DNA of 64,000 nucleotides from Imbricaverruca yamaguchii (taxonomy: Eukaryota; Arthropoda; Thecostraca; Neoverrucidae). Both the position numbers and the translations under genes were made by a program. The notes under the pieces were generated by a model that worked only from the letters and a program-made list of their open reading frames with translations, did not search any database and was not told the origin of the DNA. Location: the NCBI GenBank assembly GCA_034440575.1, contig JAOTOL010001602.1:159001-223000 (forward strand). The letters are read 5' to 3'. Of this stretch, positions 60,624 through 64,000 are shown piece by piece (position 1 is the first letter of the stretch; each line of letters opens with the position of its first letter).

Positions 60624-61959
60624 GCTTTATATAATATTTTCAGAGGCCCTTGGACTAAATCTCTCGACACTGATACCACTCTCTCCTGGAGTGTGGCAGG
60701 TTGTTTGTCAGATCACCGCGCCGCCGCACCACTAGATATTTGCCTGATAACCCACCTCTGACTAGTACCATTTAAGCAGGATGCTGCATGTCGGGAGAAA
60801 TTAAGATCGTTTGAAAATGGAATTCCAGCTTCCAAGATAGCTCTCCAATATTTAAATATTCCCGAATGTCAAGTGATTCTTTGCATTCAGTTTTACTATG
60901 GGAGTAATGATCATCGAAGGACTGCTTATTTTGCCATTCAGCTTCTGAGTTTTAGACACTTAACAATAAAAAGATATGCACGGTGGTATCCTAATAGTGA
61001 TGAAAGTCCGAAATAAGACCAATAAGGATAAAGTGGACGTAAACTCACGCGGTGCTCCATCCTCGCAAGACCAGATGTAGTCGTTCCTTCCAGATGCAGC
61101 CAGATGTGTAGCAATCCTGGTCCAGTCCAGGCTCTTGCGACACCAGATGTCTTTATCCTGGTGCGAGTCTTGTCCATTAGCAGCGGTCTTAGTTTTGATC
61201 CTAGATGGTCTTGTCCGGAGGTGAGAGGCGGCAGCAGCTATCTCACCTGCCTGGTCACGGGATAACCATAGCGATCTAGCTCGTGATCTTCATCTCGTCC
61301 AGCTTTGGTCTTCGTGACCGGCAGCGGCGTCTATCCCCAGGGTTTCGCAACCACCGCACCAACCCTGACCAACTTCACGACCACGGCAACACTGCGGCGG
61401 CCTTTTGCTCCCGTTGGAAGCCCCGGGCGTCCGCGGCACGCTATTTCTGCGGACGCCTCGTCTGAACCGCCAACACTTGGTTCGAAACAGCCGCCGGTGG
61501 CTGCCTTCTGTTAACCGGGCCTCGGCAGCGGGCGGCAGTCGGGCACGCTACCGACTGCCGACGTCGACCCGGTGACACCGCCCGGAGCAGCGCGACAGTC
61601 CGCCATCGTCGACGATCCGTCAACGGACGCTGAGTGCTGGGACCTCCACACATCCCTGGCCGGCGGCCGTACGACATGACCCACCACTCCGGGCAGAAGT
61701 GGCGGGGGGCAGTCGGACGTCCATCGGCACATAGCCGCTGGCTCAGCGGCTGACACGCCGTGACATCTGCTGTGCGATGTGGCGGGACAGCGGCACGTAG
61801 GCGCCGGCCCACCTCACCCCCTCAATAGGGGGGGGTGAGGTGGGCTTCTCAACTCAGCCCAAACTTCAAAGTCATCCCTTCGCCCTTGCACAAACGCCGC
61901 CAGCTACCGTTCAACTGCGCACAGCCCGGTGATGTCGCTCGGTTTCATGGCTTCGAAAA
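60440..61959. other. Intergenic with GC-rich right part
   Basis: After a (GT)n tract nothing is recognised to 61.2 kb. At 61284-61512 an open stretch follows an acceptor-like CATCTCGTCCAG and reads QGFATTAPTLTNFTTTATL; it could be an exon of a further gene, but there is no domain or donor to support it. CpG-rich to 61.8 kb. Confidence 0.3.
60570..60621. repeat. (GT)n microsatellite
   Basis: About 25 GT dinucleotides. Confidence 0.97.
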
Positions 61960-62117
61960 GGGGACGAGTGGCCTAGGGGTAAGTTGCTCGTCTCACAATC
62001 GAAAGGTTGTGGGTTCGAGTCTCACCCGTCGCTACTCTTCGCCCGCGACCAATCGGCGTGAGAGATTGGCGACGCTACATGACTTAACGGTCGATGTGTC
62101 GTAAACCAATAACCAAC
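61960..62117 (+). mobile_element. tRNA-derived SINE, family B
   Basis: Full-length copy with head GGGGACGAGTGGCCTAGGGG and B box GGTTCGAGTCT. Perfect 14-bp target duplication CATGGCTTCGAAAA at 61946-61959 and 62118-62131. Confidence 0.93.
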
Positions 62118-62430
62118 CATGGCTTCGAAAACGTCCTCCCGACGTGACCGAACCCCGTGCTCGTAACTACTGCGAGCACCTGCGAGCACCGGGTGGTCCA
62201 CCTGCTCGCAGCGGTGCAGCGCCGTCCAACTACCGCGGCGGCCGCGCGCCGGCAGCTCGTTCGGTGCGGTTATGCTCGATGAAGCCGAATTTGTTGGCCG
62301 CCGGCAGAGCCCGCCGGCCGAATCGATGCCTCCGGGCGGGCGGGCGGGAGGTGGCCGAGCAGCTGCAGCGGGCTGTGCTGGGGTCTCGGACAGATGGGCG
62401 GGTGGTGGCTGAGCAGCTGCAGCGGGCGGT
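62118..62430 (+). other. GC-rich open stretch before the 20-bp array
   Basis: Open from 62144 into the array. After an ATG at 62281 it reads MKPNLLAAGRARRP and later EVAEQLQRAVL, a helix-like segment that is repeated once before the array. This could be a coding exon whose end was amplified, but no domain or splice chain supports it. Confidence 0.25.
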
Positions 62431-62439
62431 GCTGGTGTC

Positions 62440-63300
62440 AGACAGACGGCAGGGGTGTCGGACAGACGGCAGGGGTGTCGGACAGACTGGCGGGGTGTCA
62501 GGCAGACGGGAGGGGTGTCGGACAGACTGGAGGGGTGTCAGGCAGACGGGAGGGGTGTCGGACAGACGGGCGGGTGTCGGGCAGACGGGCTGTGTGTCGG
62601 ACAGACGGGAGGGGTGTCGGACAGACGGGCGGGGTGTCGGACAGACGGGCTGGGTGTCGGACAGACGGGCGGGGTGTCGGGGTGTCGGACAGACGGGCGG
62701 GGTGTCGGACAGACGGGCGGGGTGTCGGACAGACGGGCGGGGTGTCGGACAGACGGGCGGGGTGTCGGACAGACGGGCGGGGTGTCGGACAGACGGGCGG
62801 GGTGTCGGACAGACGGGCTGGGTGTCGGACAGACGGGCGGGGTGTCGGACAGACGGGCTGGGTGTCGGACAGACGGGCGGGGTGTCGGACAGACGGGAGG
62901 GGTGTCGGACAGACGGGCGGGGTGTCGGACAGACGGGCGGGGTGTCGGACAGACGGGAGGGGTGTCGGACAGACGGGCGGGGTGTCGGACAGACGGGCGG
63001 GGTGTCGGACAGACGGGGCGGGTGTCGGACAGACGGGAGGGGTGTCGGACAGAGGAGCGGGGTGTCGGACAGACGGGCGGGGGTGTCGGACAGACGGGCG
63101 GGGTGTCGGACAGACGGGCGGGGTGTCGGACAGACGGGCGGGGTGTCGGACAGACGGGCGGGGTGTCGGACAGACGGGCGGGGTGTCGGACAGACGGGCG
63201 GGGTGTCGGACAGACGGGCTGGGTGTCGGACAGACGGGCTGGTGTCGGACAGACGGGCTGGGTGTCGGACAGACGGGCGGGGTGTCGGACAGACGGGCTG
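62440..63300. repeat. 20-bp GTCGGACAGACGGGCGGGGT array
   Basis: About 42 copies of the 20-bp unit with CTGG and GAGG variants. The period of 20 gives three overlapping frames of 500-560 codons, all reading one cycle; not coding evidence. Confidence 0.95.
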
Positions 63301-63835
63301 GTGGTGGCTGGGCAGCTACAGCTGGCTGTGGTGGGGTTGGACAGACGGACGGGTGGTGGCTGGGCAGCTACAGCGGGCTGTGGTGGGGTTGGACAGACGG
63401 ACGGGTGGTGGCTGGGCAGCTGCAGCGGGCTGTGGTGGGGTTGGACAGACGGGCGGGTGGTGGCTGGGCAGCTGCAGCGGGCTGTGGTGGGGTTGGACAG
63501 ACGGACGGTGGTGGCTGGGCAGCTACAGCGGGCTGTGGGGGGTGGACGACGGCGGGTGGTGGCTGCGCGGGCTGTGGTGGGGTTGGACAGACGGACGGGT
63601 GGTGGCTGGGCAGCTGCAGCGGGCTGTGTGGGGGGGAAGTGGGGGTGGCTGGGCAGCTGGGGGTTGGACAGACGGACGGGTGGTGGCTGGGCAGCTGCAG
63701 CGGGCTGTGGCGGGGTTGGACAGACGGGCGGGTGGTGGCTGGGCAGCTGCAGCGGGCTGTGGTGGGGTTGGACAGACGGGCGGGTGGTGGCTGTGCAGCT
63801 GCAGCAGGCTGTGGTGGTATTGTCTGGCTTTGTGA
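63296..63835. repeat. 52-bp array
   Basis: About ten copies of a 52-bp unit: TTGGACAGACGGACGGGTGG + TGGCTGGGCAGCTACAGCGG + GCTGTGGTGGGG. It shares GTGGTGGCTG(A/G)GCAGCTGCAGCGGGC with the sequence just left of the 20-bp array, so the 20-bp array appears to have grown inside a longer unit. Confidence 0.9.
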
Positions 63836-64000
63836 TGTCGGCGGACAGACAACCCTACGTGGTAAACATCTGGACAATTTTTCAAGTGCATGTTGAAACT
63901 CGATATTATGCCCCTGCGAATGTGTTTCGGAGCACGCAAAACGACGCCGAATCAGCTCTTCGGAACAGCTGACTGCTTATTCGAAGAGCTCATGGCTGTT

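Noticed and set aside
62144..63972. Three overlapping + frames of 500-563 codons
   Set aside because: A 20-bp unit reads as one 20-residue cycle in each frame, so all three are open together. No domain.

Overview
The window is eukaryotic nuclear DNA: intron-rich, packed with microsatellites, minisatellites, tRNA-derived SINEs and TTAA-flanked short DNA transposons. A small interstitial (TTAGG)n tract and the type of genes suggest an arthropod, perhaps a crustacean; this is inference, and no species can be named from sequence alone. Almost all long open frames in the window are translations of tandem arrays and are not genes.

Two multi-exon genes on the + strand could be assembled by splice sites, exon phase and domain logic. 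Gene 1 (about 12.8-28.6 kb) encodes a membrane-anchored FkbM-type (Methyltransf_21) methyltransferase. Its five exons at 12789, 19218, 24342, 27322 and 27864 join in one continuous frame of about 327 residues to a stop at 28080, with AATAAA at 28566. The start codon lies in an upstream exon that I did not find. Gene 2 (about 38.5-58.25 kb) encodes a probable secreted protein: a signal peptide, one sushi/CCP domain split over exons 3 and 4, a short cysteine-rich segment, and a last exon of about 6 kb (51189-57169) coding a roughly 2,000-residue repetitive Ser/Thr/Asp/Ala-rich chain. Its AATAAA is at 58228.

The most unusual property is that at least five exon boundaries of these genes lie inside or at the end of tandem arrays whose unit contains the splice site plus adjoining exon sequence. 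They are the exon A acceptor, exon B acceptor, exon B donor (about 31 copies of CAG|GTAAAG), sushi exon 4 acceptor (about 20 copies of a 77-bp unit) and exon 6 donor (40-bp unit). In two cases the reading frame shows that the site used is one particular repeat copy. This looks like repeated amplification of splice junctions, giving arrays of competing splice sites.

Layout: 1-12 kb, no recognisable gene, arrays at 1.9, 3.0, 3.4 and 7 kb, and a large (TA)n-centred palindrome at 6.07-6.51 kb. 12-28.6 kb, gene 1. 28.6-37.7 kb, SINEs, two TTAA-type elements and a 31.7-34.2 kb repeat block. 37.7-58.3 kb, gene 2. 58.3-64 kb, SINEs, a third TTAA-bounded element and GC-rich 20-bp and 52-bp arrays. Several arrays contain small indels that break the frame and later restore it, so either assembly error in repeats or real variation is possible there.
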